Below, one piece after another: positions 16,726-25,216 of a DNA stretch of 64,000 nt (its first letter is position 1; every line of letters begins with the position of its first letter). The stretch comes from Sphaerotilus hippei (GTDB taxonomy: Bacteria; Pseudomonadota; Gammaproteobacteria; Burkholderiales; Burkholderiaceae_C): assembly GCF_003201595.1 (NCBI RefSeq), contig NZ_QJJS01000004.1:236209-300208 (forward strand). The letters are read 5' to 3'. The translations under genes and the position numbers were made by a program. The notes under the pieces were generated by a model. It made no database searches and had not been told where the DNA came from. It saw nothing but the letters and a program-made list of their open reading frames with translations.

Positions 16726-17514
16726 TCAGACGAAACGCAGGCTGGTGCTGCCCATGCCCTGGACATGCAGGCAGACGTGGTCGCCGGCCCGGACCGGCAC
16801 GGCCTCGGTGATGCCGCCTGACAGGATCAGCGTGCCGGCCGGGATCTCCTGACCCCGGCGGCCCAGGTGGTTGGCAAGTTCGGCGATCGCGGTGGCCGGG
16901 TGGCCCAGCACGGCCGCACCGGCGCCGAAGGCCACCGGCTCGCCGTTCTTCTCCAGCACGACGCCGACGGTGCGCAGGTCGACCGCGTCGACCCGGGCCG
17001 GCTGGCCGCCCACCACGAAGCGGGCCGCCGAGGTGTTGTCGGCGACGACGCTCTTGAGGTCGAACTTGAAGTCCTTGTAGCGGCTGTCGATCACCTCGAT
17101 GCCGGGCAGCACGAAGTCGGTGGCCTCCAGCACCGCGGCGATGTGGCAGCCCGGACCGCGCAGGGGCTTCTTCAGCACGAAGGCGATTTCCGGCTCCACC
17201 CGGGGGTGGATCAGCTCGGCGGTCCGGACCTCGCCGCCGTGCGGCACGGTGTAGTCGTCGGTCATCCAGCCGAACACGGGGCTGGTCACGCCCATCTGCT
17301 TCATCTTGGCCATCGAGGTCAGGCCGGCCTTGAGACCGGCGAGCCGGCGGCCGCGCGCCAGCTTGCGCGCCAGGATGGCGGCCTGCACGGCGTAGGCGTC
17401 TTCCCAGTCCATGCCGGGAAAGTCGTCGGTGATCCGGTGCGTGTCGCGCACCTGCAGCTGGCAGCTTTCCAGCCGTTCGGCCAGGGTTTCGATGGTGAGG
17501 TCGTCGAGGGTCAT
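16726..17514 (-). CDS. dmpH: 4-oxalocrotonate decarboxylase
   Basis: 262 aa, hydratase/decarboxylase family. Distinctive DmpH-like segments are HRITDDFPGMDWEDAYAVQ, SMAKMKQMGVTSPVFG and GPGCHIAAVLEATDFVLPG. The metal-binding carboxylates are in VEPEIAFVLKK. It decarboxylates 2-oxo-3-hexenedioate to 2-oxopent-4-enoate, Mg-dependent, in complex with the DmpE hydratase encoded just upstream. The two are paralogues. This one was distinguished from the hydratase by closer match to DmpH around residues 25-120. Confidence 0.92.
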   Translation of the reverse strand: MTLDDLTIETLAERLESCQLQVRDTHRITDDFPGMDWEDAYAVQAAILARKLARGRRLAGLKAGLTSMAKMKQMGVTSPVFGWMTDDYTVPHGGEVRTAELIHPRVEPEIAFVLKKPLRGPGCHIAAVLEATDFVLPGIEVIDSRYKDFKFDLKSVVADNTSAARFVVGGQPARVDAVDLRTVGVVLEKNGEPVAFGAGAAVLGHPATAIAELANHLGRRGQEIPAGTLILSGGITEAVPVRAGDHVCLHVQGMGSTSLRFV

Positions 17515-17565
17515 CGGGTGGACTCGGTGAAGGTTGAACCAGGGGTGGATCGCGCAGCCGCGTGA

Positions 17566-18378
17566 TCAGGCAAAGCGCACCGAGCATTCGCCCAGCCCGC
17601 CGATGGCGACGCGGAAGTGGTCACCGCGCTGGGCCGGCACCATCGCGCCCAGGGCGCCGGAGAGGATCACCTCGCCCGCCTTCAGGCCCATGCCCAGCCG
17701 GCCCAGCGTGTTGGCCAGCCAGGCCACCGCGTTCAGCGGCGAGCCCAGCGCGGCCGCACCGGCCCCCGTCACCACCACCTCGCCGTTCTTCTCCAGCACC
17801 ATGCCGCAGGTGTGCAGGTCGATCGCCAGCGGGCTCACGGCCTGGCTGCCGAGCACGAACACGCCGCAGGAGGCGTTGTCCGCCACGGTGTCGGCGATCC
17901 TGATCTTCCAGTCGCGGATGCGCGAATCGACGATCTCGAAGCAGGGCATCACACATTCGGTGGCGGCCAGCACGTCGGCCACGCTCACGCCCGGGCCCGT
18001 CAGGTCGCGCTTGAGCAGGAAGGCGATCTCGCCCTCGGCCTTGGGCTGGATCAGCGTGGCCATGTCGATGCTGTCGCCCTGGTGCACGATCATCGTGTCG
18101 GTCAGCATGCCGAAGTCGGGCTGGTGCACGCCCAGCAGGTCCATCACGGCCCTGGAGGTGACGCCGATCTTCTTGCCGACGAGGCGCTCGCCGTCCGCCA
18201 GCCGGCGCTGGATCAGGCGCTGCTGGATGCGGTAGGCCTGCTCGATGCCCAGCTCGGGGTGGCGACGGGTCAGCGGGTCGATCGGGGTGGCGCTGCGCAG
18301 CGCGGCGTGCAGCTCGTCGCCGAGCGCCTCGAGGTGGAGGTCGGCGGGCGTGGCGTGGAAGGGATCGTGGGCGTTCAT
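17566..18378 (-). CDS. dmpE: 2-oxopent-4-enoate hydratase
   Basis: 270 aa. Segments GKKIGVTSRAVMDLLGVHQP, AEGEIAFLLKRDLTGPGV and ATECVMPCFEIVDSRI match vinylpyruvate hydratases of the DmpE/MhpD/XylJ type. It adds water to 2-oxopent-4-enoate giving 4-hydroxy-2-oxovalerate for DmpG. It lies 43 bases downstream of catechol 2,3-dioxygenase and 51 bases upstream of dmpH. Confidence 0.93.
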   Translation of the reverse strand: MNAHDPFHATPADLHLEALGDELHAALRSATPIDPLTRRHPELGIEQAYRIQQRLIQRRLADGERLVGKKIGVTSRAVMDLLGVHQPDFGMLTDTMIVHQGDSIDMATLIQPKAEGEIAFLLKRDLTGPGVSVADVLAATECVMPCFEIVDSRIRDWKIRIADTVADNASCGVFVLGSQAVSPLAIDLHTCGMVLEKNGEVVVTGAGAAALGSPLNAVAWLANTLGRLGMGLKAGEVILSGALGAMVPAQRGDHFRVAIGGLGECSVRFA

Positions 18379-18421
18379 GGTGTGTGTCGGAAGGCGGATC
18401 GATGGAGGCTCGGGCGCTCGT

Positions 18422-19348
18422 TCAGGTCACGACGCTCAGGAAGCGTTCGTTGAGCTCGCGGGTGTGATAGAAGACGCCGCGCCCCATCTCCTCCCAGGTC
18501 CAGACGGTGGGCTGCATGTCCGGGTAGAAGTCGTAGCCGCCGCAGAAGGTCTCGAAGCGGTTGCCGGACGGGTCGAAGGCGTAGATCGTGGTGCCCTTGG
18601 TGATGCCGTGGCGCATCGGGCCCATGTCCATCGCCACGCGGTGGATGGTGATCACGTCGGCGGCCTTGAGCACCTGCTCCCAGGTGCCGAGCAGGAAGGA
18701 GGCGTGGTGCAGCGTGTCGTCACGGGCATCACGCACGAAGGCGATGTCGTGCGCCTTGTTCGAGCAGCTCATCCACACCGCCATGTCGGTCCGGCCATCG
18801 GCCATCAGCGCCCGTTCGGCCACGGTGAAGCCCAGCACCTTGCAGAACAGGTCGCGGCTGCCATCGAGGTCGTTGCCGTGGATCTGCCAGTGGTCCAGGC
18901 GGATCGGCGAGATGCCCTTGCGGCCGTCGATGATGGCCTCGGGGTTCAGGTAGCCCATCTCGTTGCCCACGTCCGTCTTGTGCGCGTACAGCTCGAAGAC
19001 ATGGCCGGTGGGCACCCGGAAGCGCACGCGCTCGCCGGTCTCCAGCAGCTCGCCGGCAGGGATGCGCTCGGTGGCCACGCCATAGGCCCTCAGGTCCTCT
19101 TCCAGGCGATCGAGCGCGGCGACGTCGCTGACCTTGAAGGCATAAAAATCCATGCCGGCCCGATCGGCCTGGCGCAGGATCAGGCTGTGGTGGTCACGCT
19201 CGTCCAGGCACTTGAAGTAGGCGCGTCCCGAGGCATCACGCCCCATCGGCTTGAGTCCCATCACGTGGGTGTAAAAATGGATCGATCGCTCCAGGTCCAG
19301 AACCCGCAGCTGGCAATGTCCGGGACGGATCACACCAGTGAGTGCCAT
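18422..19348 (-). CDS. dmpB: Catechol 2,3-dioxygenase (extradiol, type I)
   Basis: 308 aa, the XylE/DmpB length. There are two vicinal-oxygen-chelate domains. Fe(II) ligands are H153 (LDHWQIHG), H214 (LHHASFLLG) and E266 (NRFETFCGGY), matching the XylE set within one residue. The active-site His and Tyr are visible in GPMRHGITKGTTIYAFDPSG. It opens catechol between C2 and C3, giving 2-hydroxymuconic semialdehyde. It is the first gene of the minus-strand meta operon, preceded by a BenM-type operator at 19463-19506. No phenol hydroxylase or repair ferredoxin gene (dmpQ/xylT) is adjacent. Confidence 0.95.
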   Translation of the reverse strand: MALTGVIRPGHCQLRVLDLERSIHFYTHVMGLKPMGRDASGRAYFKCLDERDHHSLILRQADRAGMDFYAFKVSDVAALDRLEEDLRAYGVATERIPAGELLETGERVRFRVPTGHVFELYAHKTDVGNEMGYLNPEAIIDGRKGISPIRLDHWQIHGNDLDGSRDLFCKVLGFTVAERALMADGRTDMAVWMSCSNKAHDIAFVRDARDDTLHHASFLLGTWEQVLKAADVITIHRVAMDMGPMRHGITKGTTIYAFDPSGNRFETFCGGYDFYPDMQPTVWTWEEMGRGVFYHTRELNERFLSVVT

Positions 19349-19462
19349 GTCTTGTCTCCTTCGTCTCTTGTCTGATCAGGCGCTTCGTTCACATCCCCCG
19401 TCCGCTTCAGGACAGGTTCGATGCCGGGCCATGTCGGCATGATTCATCGGGCCGGGCCGGCC

Positions 19463-19506
19463 GTCCAATATCGTTGCCGTCCGGTGGCATACCTGCAGGG
19501 TATGCC
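19463..19506 (-). promoter_or_regulatory. BenM/CatM-type LysR operator and promoter region of the meta-cleavage operon
   Basis: GGCATACC-TGCAG-GGTATGCC (19486-19506) is a perfect 8-base inverted repeat containing ATAC-N7-GTAT, the known BenM/CatM/ClcR recognition pattern. GTCCAATATCG lies at 19463-19473. Both elements recur with identical spacing at 25174-25214. On the minus strand, GATATT could serve as the -10, with the GGTA half-site at the -35 position. The rest of 19349-19645 shows nothing else recognisable apart from the leader of the divergent hydrolase gene. Confidence 0.72.
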
Positions 19507-19645
19507 GCACCGGATCCGGTGCCATCGTGGTCGATGCCGATCACGGCCGGTGATCGCGCCCGTCATTGCGTGATCACCCGGGTGCGCCGGGGGCGCAATA
19601 GACTGGGCACCCTTCACATTCCGGGGCGGCGACGCCCTCACCTCC

Positions 19646-20356
19646 ATGCACACCGAATGGATCAGCGTGCCCACCTCCGGCGGCACCATGGATGCCTTTT
19701 TCGTCCGCCCTCCCGCCGGCCACGGCCCGGGCCTGCTGCTGCTGCAGGAGATCTTCGGCGTGAATGCCCACGTGCGGGCGGTGGCCGAGCAGTGCGCGCT
19801 GGCCGGCTTCAGCGTGCTCGTGCCGGACCTGTTCTGGCGCGAGGCACCTCGCATCGAGCTGGACTACGTGGGCGAGGACCGCGACCGGGCCCTGGCGCTG
19901 ATGCGCACCCTGACCCGCGAGCAGGCGGTGGCCGACATGCAGGCCAGCCTCGCGGCCCTGAGGGCGCGCCCTGAATGCAGCGGCCGCGTCGGCGCGGTCG
20001 GCTACTGCATGGGCGGGCGGCTGGCCTTCCTGGCGGCGGCGCTGTGCGGGGTGGATGCGGCGGTCTGCTACTACGGCGGCGGCATCGCCGCGCAGCCGGA
20101 TCTGGCCGCGCTGGCCGAGCGCATCACCGTGCCGGTGCAGTTCCACCACGCCGGCCACGACCCGAGCATCCCGCCCGAGGCGGTGGCCGCGGTGCGCACG
20201 GCGATGGCCACCGCGCCCGCCGCTGCGCAGGCCGAGTTCCACGACTACCCGCAGGCGCAGCACGGCTTCAACTGCTGGGCCCGCGCCGCGCACGACCCGG
20301 CCAGCGCGGTGCTGGCGCAGGGGCGCAGCCTGGTGTTCCTGTCTCAGCTGTTCTGA
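19646..20356 (+). CDS. Dienelactone hydrolase family protein
   Basis: 236 aa, the usual size of carboxymethylenebutenolidase. The alpha/beta-hydrolase catalytic set is E35 (LLLQEIFGVN), C121 (GYCMGGR), D172 (AGHDPSIP) and H206 (QAQHGFNC), matching the Cys-Asp-His plus Glu arrangement of DLH. Known members open dienelactones in the modified ortho (chlorocatechol) pathway. Here the gene is divergent from a meta-cleavage operon and has no cycloisomerase neighbours, so the substrate may be another lactone or ester. Its 3' end overlaps the livM gene by 13 bases convergently. It may share the LysR operator at 19486-19506. Confidence 0.88.
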   Translation: MHTEWISVPTSGGTMDAFFVRPPAGHGPGLLLLQEIFGVNAHVRAVAEQCALAGFSVLVPDLFWREAPRIELDYVGEDRDRALALMRTLTREQAVADMQASLAALRARPECSGRVGAVGYCMGGRLAFLAAALCGVDAAVCYYGGGIAAQPDLAALAERITVPVQFHHAGHDPSIPPEAVAAVRTAMATAPAAAQAEFHDYPQAQHGFNCWARAAHDPASAVLAQGRSLVFLSQLF

Positions 20357-21432
20357 GCGCAGGGTGGCGACAGGGCGGTGGGTGCAGCGCTGCCCGCGCG
20401 CTCGGCGGCCGGGCCGCGTGCGGCGCTGGCCGACGGCGCCGAGACCACCAGCACCCGCTGCGTCGGGAACAGCGAGCTGCCGATCCAGCCCTGCACCACG
20501 CCCCACAGGCCCTGGCGGAAGAACAGCGTCACGGCGATGGCCAGCAGCCCCAGGCCCATCTGATACCAGGTGCCGTAGTCGGCGAGGAACTTGTTCATCA
20601 GCCAGAACAGCACGGCGCCGACCATCGGCCCCTCGATGCGGCCGATGCCGCCGATGACGACGATGAAGATCGCGAAGGCGGTCCAGTTCACGCCGAAGGC
20701 CGCGTCCGGGCTGATGCGCAGGTTGCCGACGAAGTAGAGCGCACCCGCCAGGCCGCAGCCGGCGGCCGCGACCATGTAGACCCTCAGCTTCATGCGGCCG
20801 ACGGCGATGCCCTGGCTCTCGGCGGCGACCGGGTTGTCGCGGATCGCCTGCAGCGCCAGGCCCTGCTTGCTGCGCAGGAAGAGGTAGATGCCGACGATGC
20901 ACGCCACCACGCAGGCCACCGCGATCCAGTAGGTGGTCTGCTGGCGCACCAGCCGCGACAGGCCGCGCAGCGCGGTCAGGCTCGTGCCCGAGCCGCCGCC
21001 GACCGCCGCGATGTTGGCCACCGTCAGCCGCAGGACCTCGGCGATCACCCAGGTGCCGATGGCGAAGTAGCCGCCCTGCAGCCGGAAGGCGATCCACGAC
21101 AGCGGCACGGCCATCACGCCGGCGCCCAGTGCCGCCAGCGGGATCGCGACGAAGGGGTTGATGCCGCCCAGATCGCTCAGCGCGAGCATCAGGTAGCCGC
21201 CCAGCCCGAAGAAGGCCTGCTGGCCGACCGAGACCATGCCGCCGTAGCCGGCCAGCAGGTTCCACATCATCGCGAAGATGAAGTAGCAGGAGAACTCGAC
21301 CATCTCCCGCATCCATGAGGCCTCGCCCCAGAATGGCAGCGTCGTGGCCATCACCAGCCAGGCCGCACCCAGCACCAGCGTGATCCGGCTGGCCGGGCTG
21401 CTGCGCTGCACGTTGAAATCCGTCGTCGTCAT
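20344..21432 (-). CDS. Branched-chain amino acid-type ABC transporter permease, LivM family
   Basis: 362 aa with about ten hydrophobic segments and LivM landmarks NLLAGYGGMVSVGQQAFFGLGGY and AIRDNPVAAESQGI (coupling loop). An unusual Ala/Pro-rich cytoplasmic tail of about 35 residues follows the last membrane segment. The start at 21432 (MTTTDFNVQR) follows GGAGA; METHKMTTTD at 21447 is an alternative. It pairs with LivH as the inner-membrane channel. In aromatic degraders this transporter class often imports aromatic acids rather than leucine, which fits the regulator shared with the meta operon. Confidence 0.9.
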   Translation of the reverse strand: MTTTDFNVQRSSPASRITLVLGAAWLVMATTLPFWGEASWMREMVEFSCYFIFAMMWNLLAGYGGMVSVGQQAFFGLGGYLMLALSDLGGINPFVAIPLAALGAGVMAVPLSWIAFRLQGGYFAIGTWVIAEVLRLTVANIAAVGGGSGTSLTALRGLSRLVRQQTTYWIAVACVVACIVGIYLFLRSKQGLALQAIRDNPVAAESQGIAVGRMKLRVYMVAAAGCGLAGALYFVGNLRISPDAAFGVNWTAFAIFIVVIGGIGRIEGPMVGAVLFWLMNKFLADYGTWYQMGLGLLAIAVTLFFRQGLWGVVQGWIGSSLFPTQRVLVVSAPSASAARGPAAERAGSAAPTALSPPCAQNS

Positions 21433-21457
21433 CTTGTGTGTCTCCATCCGCCAGTCG

Positions 21458-22315
21458 TCATCCGCCGCGGGTTTTCGGGAACAGGCCCTGCGGTCGCACC
21501 ACCAGCACCGCCAGGAAGACCAGGTGTCCGAACCACAGCCCCCAGCCGGGGTCGACCTGGAAGCCGACCTGCTGAGCGACCCCGAGCACCAGCGCGCCGG
21601 TCAGCGTGCCCCAGAACGAGCCCAATCCGCCGATGATCACCGCCTCGAAGGCGAAGAGCAGCAGCGTCGGGCCGTCGGTCGGTGCCACCGTGGTGCGCAT
21701 CGACTGCAGCAGCCCGGCCAGCACGATCAGGGCAAAGGCCAGGCCGGTGGCCATCGCGCAGACGCGCCGTGCGTCCAGCCCCATCAGCTCGGCGATGTCA
21801 CGGTCGTCGGAGACGGCACGGAAAGCCCGGCCGATCGGCGTGTGGCTGAACAACGCCTGCAGCCCGGCGGTGCACAGCAGCGCCACACCCAGGATCAGCA
21901 GCGGCAGCACGCCGATGCTGATGTCGCCCAGCGCGAGACTGCTCGTGCCCAGCCCCTCGACGGTCAGCGAGCGAGGGTCGGCCGAGAAGAGCTCCTGCAG
22001 TCCGTTCTGGACCACCACCGACAGGCCGAAGGTCACCACCAGCGAGGGCAGCGGGTCACGGCCGAGCGTGCGGTTGAGCACGCCGGCCTGCAGCGCCCAG
22101 CCGGCACCGAAGCCCAGCGGCAGCAGCAGGAGCAGCACCCACAGCGGGTGACCACCCAGCAGCGGCGCCAGCGCGATGCCGCCGAAGGCGGCCAGCACGA
22201 TGAAGTCGCCCTGCGCGATGTTGGTCAGGCGCATCACGCCGAACATCACCGACAGGCCCTGGGCGAACAGGGCGTAGAGGCCGCCGAGCAGCAGTCCCTG
22301 GATCAGCGTTTCCAT
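21458..22315 (-). CDS. Branched-chain amino acid-type ABC transporter permease, LivH family
   Basis: 285 aa integral membrane protein. LivH features are an N-terminal LIQGLLLGGLYALFAQGLSV, the RAVSDDRDIAELMGLDARRV coupling segment and GLGSFWGTLTGALVLG near the C-terminus. It forms the heterodimeric channel with LivM, encoded 25 bases downstream. Confidence 0.92.
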   Translation of the reverse strand: METLIQGLLLGGLYALFAQGLSVMFGVMRLTNIAQGDFIVLAAFGGIALAPLLGGHPLWVLLLLLPLGFGAGWALQAGVLNRTLGRDPLPSLVVTFGLSVVVQNGLQELFSADPRSLTVEGLGTSSLALGDISIGVLPLLILGVALLCTAGLQALFSHTPIGRAFRAVSDDRDIAELMGLDARRVCAMATGLAFALIVLAGLLQSMRTTVAPTDGPTLLLFAFEAVIIGGLGSFWGTLTGALVLGVAQQVGFQVDPGWGLWFGHLVFLAVLVVRPQGLFPKTRGG

Positions 22316-22345
22316 GAGAGGGGGTCCTGAAAGAATGGGGCCGGT

Positions 22346-23071
22346 TCAGAGGCCGAAGTAGGCTTGGCTGATCTGCTCGCGGCTCAGCGCGCTGCTGTCG
22401 CCCTCGAGCGAGACGCGGCCTTCCTGGAAGCAGTAGACGCGGCGCGAGACCTGCTGCGCCAGCGTCACGTCCTGCTCGACGATGACCACGCTCATGCCGT
22501 CGGCGGTGATCGTGGGCATCGCCTCGTAGATCTCGCGGATGACGATCGGTGCCAGGCCCAGCGAGAGCTCGTCGCACAGCAGGATGTCGGGGTTGCTCAT
22601 CAGGGCGCGGCCGATGGCCACCATCTGCTGCTGTCCGCCCGACAGTGCGCCGGACGGATGGCGGCGCTTCTCCTTCAGGATCGGGAACATCGTGTAGAGC
22701 CGCTCCAGCGTCCACCGGCCCGGCCGGCGCGCGAAGGCGCCCATGCGCAGGTTCTCCTCGACGCTGAGGCTGGGGAAGAGCCGCCGCCCCTCCGGCACCA
22801 TCGCCAGGCCGCGGCGCACGATCTCGCCGGGTGCCCGCCCGCCGATGGCCTCGCCACGCAGCCGCACCGCCCCCGGATCGACCTGGACCAGGCCCGTCAG
22901 CGATTTCAGGAAGGTGCTCTTGCCCGCGCCGTTGGCGCCGATGATCGCCACCACCTCGCCGGCGTCGAGCCGGAAATCGATGCCGAACAGCGCCTGCGCG
23001 TCGCCGTAGCGCGCCTGCAGGCCACGGGTCTGCAGCAGCGGCGTCGCCGCTGCCCTCGTCGTCGTGTCCAT
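22346..23071 (-). CDS. ABC transporter ATP-binding protein, LivF family
   Basis: 241 aa. Walker A GANGAGKST (about residues 44-52), Q-loop after LTGLVQ, signature LSGGQQQMVAIGRAL and Walker B ILLCDELSLGLAP are all intact. The C-terminal QISQAYFGL is typical of LivF. It powers the LivHM channel together with LivG, whose gene is one base upstream. Confidence 0.93.
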   Translation of the reverse strand: MDTTTRAAATPLLQTRGLQARYGDAQALFGIDFRLDAGEVVAIIGANGAGKSTFLKSLTGLVQVDPGAVRLRGEAIGGRAPGEIVRRGLAMVPEGRRLFPSLSVEENLRMGAFARRPGRWTLERLYTMFPILKEKRRHPSGALSGGQQQMVAIGRALMSNPDILLCDELSLGLAPIVIREIYEAMPTITADGMSVVIVEQDVTLAQQVSRRVYCFQEGRVSLEGDSSALSREQISQAYFGL

Positions 23072-23072
23072 C

Positions 23073-23807
23073 TCAGGCCTCCATGCCCATGTAGACCCGG
23101 CGCACCTCGGGGTCGTTCATCACCGCCTGCGGCTCGCCTTCGGCCAGCTTCGCGCCGAAGTTGATGACGAAGAGCCGGTCGGCGATCGACAGCAGCGCGT
23201 GCACCACATGCTCGATCCAGACCATGGTCACGCCCGCGGCCTTGATGCGGCGCAGTTCGTCGACCAGCTCGCGCGCCTCGTGCTCGGTCAGGCCGCCGGC
23301 GATCTCGTCGAGCAGCAGCAGGTCGGGCCGGGTCGCCAGCGCACGCGCCAGCTCCAGTCGCTTGCGGTCGAGCAGCGACAGGCTGCCGGCGGCCTGGTTG
23401 GCCCTGGCCTTCAGGCCGGTCTGATCGAGGATCTCGACCGCGGTCTGCCAGGCCCGCTGCTCGGACTGGCCGCCGCCGAAGCAGGCGGCGGTGACCAGGT
23501 TCTCGAAGACCGTCATGTGGCCGAAGGGCTGCGGCACCTGGTAGCTGCGGCCGATGCCGCGGCGGCAGCGCTGGTGCGGGGCCAGCGCGGTGACATCCCG
23601 GCCGTCGTACTCGATGCGGCCGCTGTCGGCCCGCACGTCGCCCGAGATCAGGTTGAACAGCGTGGTCTTGCCGGCGCCGTTGGGCCCGAGGATGCCGAGC
23701 GTCTCGCCACGCCTCACGTCCAGCGTGATGTCGCTGGTGACGACCAGCGCGCCGTAGCGTTTGCCGACCGCGTGCAGGCGCAGCAGGGGAGTGGGGGCGG
23801 CCACCAT
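23073..23807 (-). CDS. ABC transporter ATP-binding protein, LivG family
   Basis: 244 aa. Walker A is GPNGAGKTT and Walker B is LLLLDEIAGGLTEHE. The C-loop reads GSLSLLDRKRLELARAL instead of the canonical LSGGQ, a variant seen in some LivG-like subunits. The H-loop is IEHVVHALL. Its ATG overlaps the stop codon of the receptor gene (TGATG), and livF follows after one base, so the module is tightly coupled. Confidence 0.92.
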   Translation of the reverse strand: MVAAPTPLLRLHAVGKRYGALVVTSDITLDVRRGETLGILGPNGAGKTTLFNLISGDVRADSGRIEYDGRDVTALAPHQRCRRGIGRSYQVPQPFGHMTVFENLVTAACFGGGQSEQRAWQTAVEILDQTGLKARANQAAGSLSLLDRKRLELARALATRPDLLLLDEIAGGLTEHEARELVDELRRIKAAGVTMVWIEHVVHALLSIADRLFVINFGAKLAEGEPQAVMNDPEVRRVYMGMEA

Positions 23808-25084
23808 CAGGCGTACCGGATCGGCTCGAGCGCGGCCTGCTTCGGGATGTTTGACGCGAGCGTGTTGTCGACGATCATCAGCTCGAGCGCCTTCTTCGTG
23901 CTGCGCTTCCACTGCCCGACGACCAGCGGTGTCTTGCTGACATTGGGCACCGGGCCGGTGCGGAAGTTGACCGGCCCGACGGTGGTGGCGAGGTTCGTCT
24001 CCCGGATCGCGTCGCGGATGGCTTCGGGGCTGCGATCGGTCGAGCGCCTCAGCACGTCGAGGGCGACCTCGAACAGCGCCTGCTTGAAGCCCAGCGTGAC
24101 GATCCACGGTCGGCCCGTGGCGCCCTGGTAGGCATCGGCCAGCTCGCGCGAGCTCTGGCTGGTCATCGATGACTTGAAGGGATGGCCCGGGCTCCACATC
24201 AGCTCGACCGTCAGTCCCTCGGCACGATCGCCGAAGGCGGCCACCGCCGCGGGGAACTCGGTCGCCTTGGCCACCGTCACGATCTTCGGCCGGAAGCCCT
24301 GCTGACCGGTCTGGTTCCAGAAGTTGGCGAAGTCGGGCGGCGGCAGCACGCCGGTGACGATCTCGACCTGCTGTTTCTTGAACTCGGAAATGAAGGACGA
24401 AAAATCGTTGATCGGCGACTGGAAACGGCCGCGGTCCACCACCTTGAAGCCCCTGGTCGCCAGCGTGGAGGGGAATCCGATCCTGCCGTCACCCCAGGCG
24501 TTGCCGTCCTCGTCGTTGGGCCACAGCGCGCCGACGGCCTTGCTGGTCGGCATCTGGCCCCACAGGCCGGCGAAGGCACCGATCACGTCCTCCAGGCCCC
24601 AGAAGAAGTGGTAGGTCCACTCGAAGCCCTTCTTCGGATCGCCCTTGCGGCCGAAGAAGTACGGCTGCCACGGCGCGTCGTTGGTGATGCAGGGCACGCC
24701 GTTGAGCTCGCACTGGTCGGCCACCGGGTTGCAGGTGCCGGGCGTGGCTGAAGCCAGCACCAGATCGACCTGGTCACGCAGGATGAGTTCGGCGGCGGCC
24801 GATCCGGCCTTGTTGGAACTGGATTGAGAATCCTTGTAGAAAATCTCCACGGCGTATTTCCGCCCACCGATGCTGATGCCGCCAGATACTGCCTTGCGGA
24901 CCTGCTCCAGCGTGAATCGATCCGGTTCGGAAAATGCGGCCAGCGGCCCGGTCTGCGGGCTGACATAACCGATCCTGATGGTATTGGCGCTGCGGGCGCG
25001 GACCGGGCTTGAATTCAGCGCCGAGGCCAGCGTGCCGGCCGAAGCCACCTTCAGCAAGGTGCGCCGTGAAATTTCCTGATTCAT
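23807..25084 (-). CDS. ABC transporter substrate-binding protein, LivK-like (periplasmic)
   Basis: 425 aa. A Tat-type signal (SRRTLLKVASAGTLASAL) precedes a type I periplasmic-binding fold starting TIRIGYVSPQTGPLAAFSEP. The C-terminal lobe includes IVTLGFKQALFEVALDVLRRS. The start was placed at MNQEISRRT (25084), eight to nine bases after AGGAGA; the frame extends to 25102. Receptors of this subfamily in aromatic-degrading proteobacteria are known to bind aromatic acids. The operator at 25174-25214, shared with the catechol operon, supports an aromatic ligand. It is the first gene of a livKGFHM-type operon. Confidence 0.9.
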   Translation of the reverse strand: MNQEISRRTLLKVASAGTLASALNSSPVRARSANTIRIGYVSPQTGPLAAFSEPDRFTLEQVRKAVSGGISIGGRKYAVEIFYKDSQSSSNKAGSAAAELILRDQVDLVLASATPGTCNPVADQCELNGVPCITNDAPWQPYFFGRKGDPKKGFEWTYHFFWGLEDVIGAFAGLWGQMPTSKAVGALWPNDEDGNAWGDGRIGFPSTLATRGFKVVDRGRFQSPINDFSSFISEFKKQQVEIVTGVLPPPDFANFWNQTGQQGFRPKIVTVAKATEFPAAVAAFGDRAEGLTVELMWSPGHPFKSSMTSQSSRELADAYQGATGRPWIVTLGFKQALFEVALDVLRRSTDRSPEAIRDAIRETNLATTVGPVNFRTGPVPNVSKTPLVVGQWKRSTKKALELMIVDNTLASNIPKQAALEPIRYA

Positions 25085-25173
25085 CTGTCTGTCTCCTGTC
25101 ATGATGGCCGGGGAACTCTTGTGGCGGGTTCACTTCCGACTGCGGCAGATCTTCCCATCGGGCATTTGCCGGT

Positions 25174-25214
25174 GTCCAATATCGATGGACTCTTCTGTCA
25201 TACCTCGGGGGTAT
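25174..25214 (-). promoter_or_regulatory. BenM/CatM-type LysR operator and promoter of the ABC transporter operon
   Basis: CATACC-TCGGG-GGTAT (25199-25214) contains ATAC-N7-GTAT, and GTCCAATATCG lies at 25174-25184. Sequence, order and the 26-base offset are identical to the site at 19463-19506 before the meta operon. The GGGGG at 25207-25211 also serves as a possible ribosome site for the divergent regulator, so binding could affect its expression directly. Confidence 0.72.
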
Positions 25215-25216
25215 TG

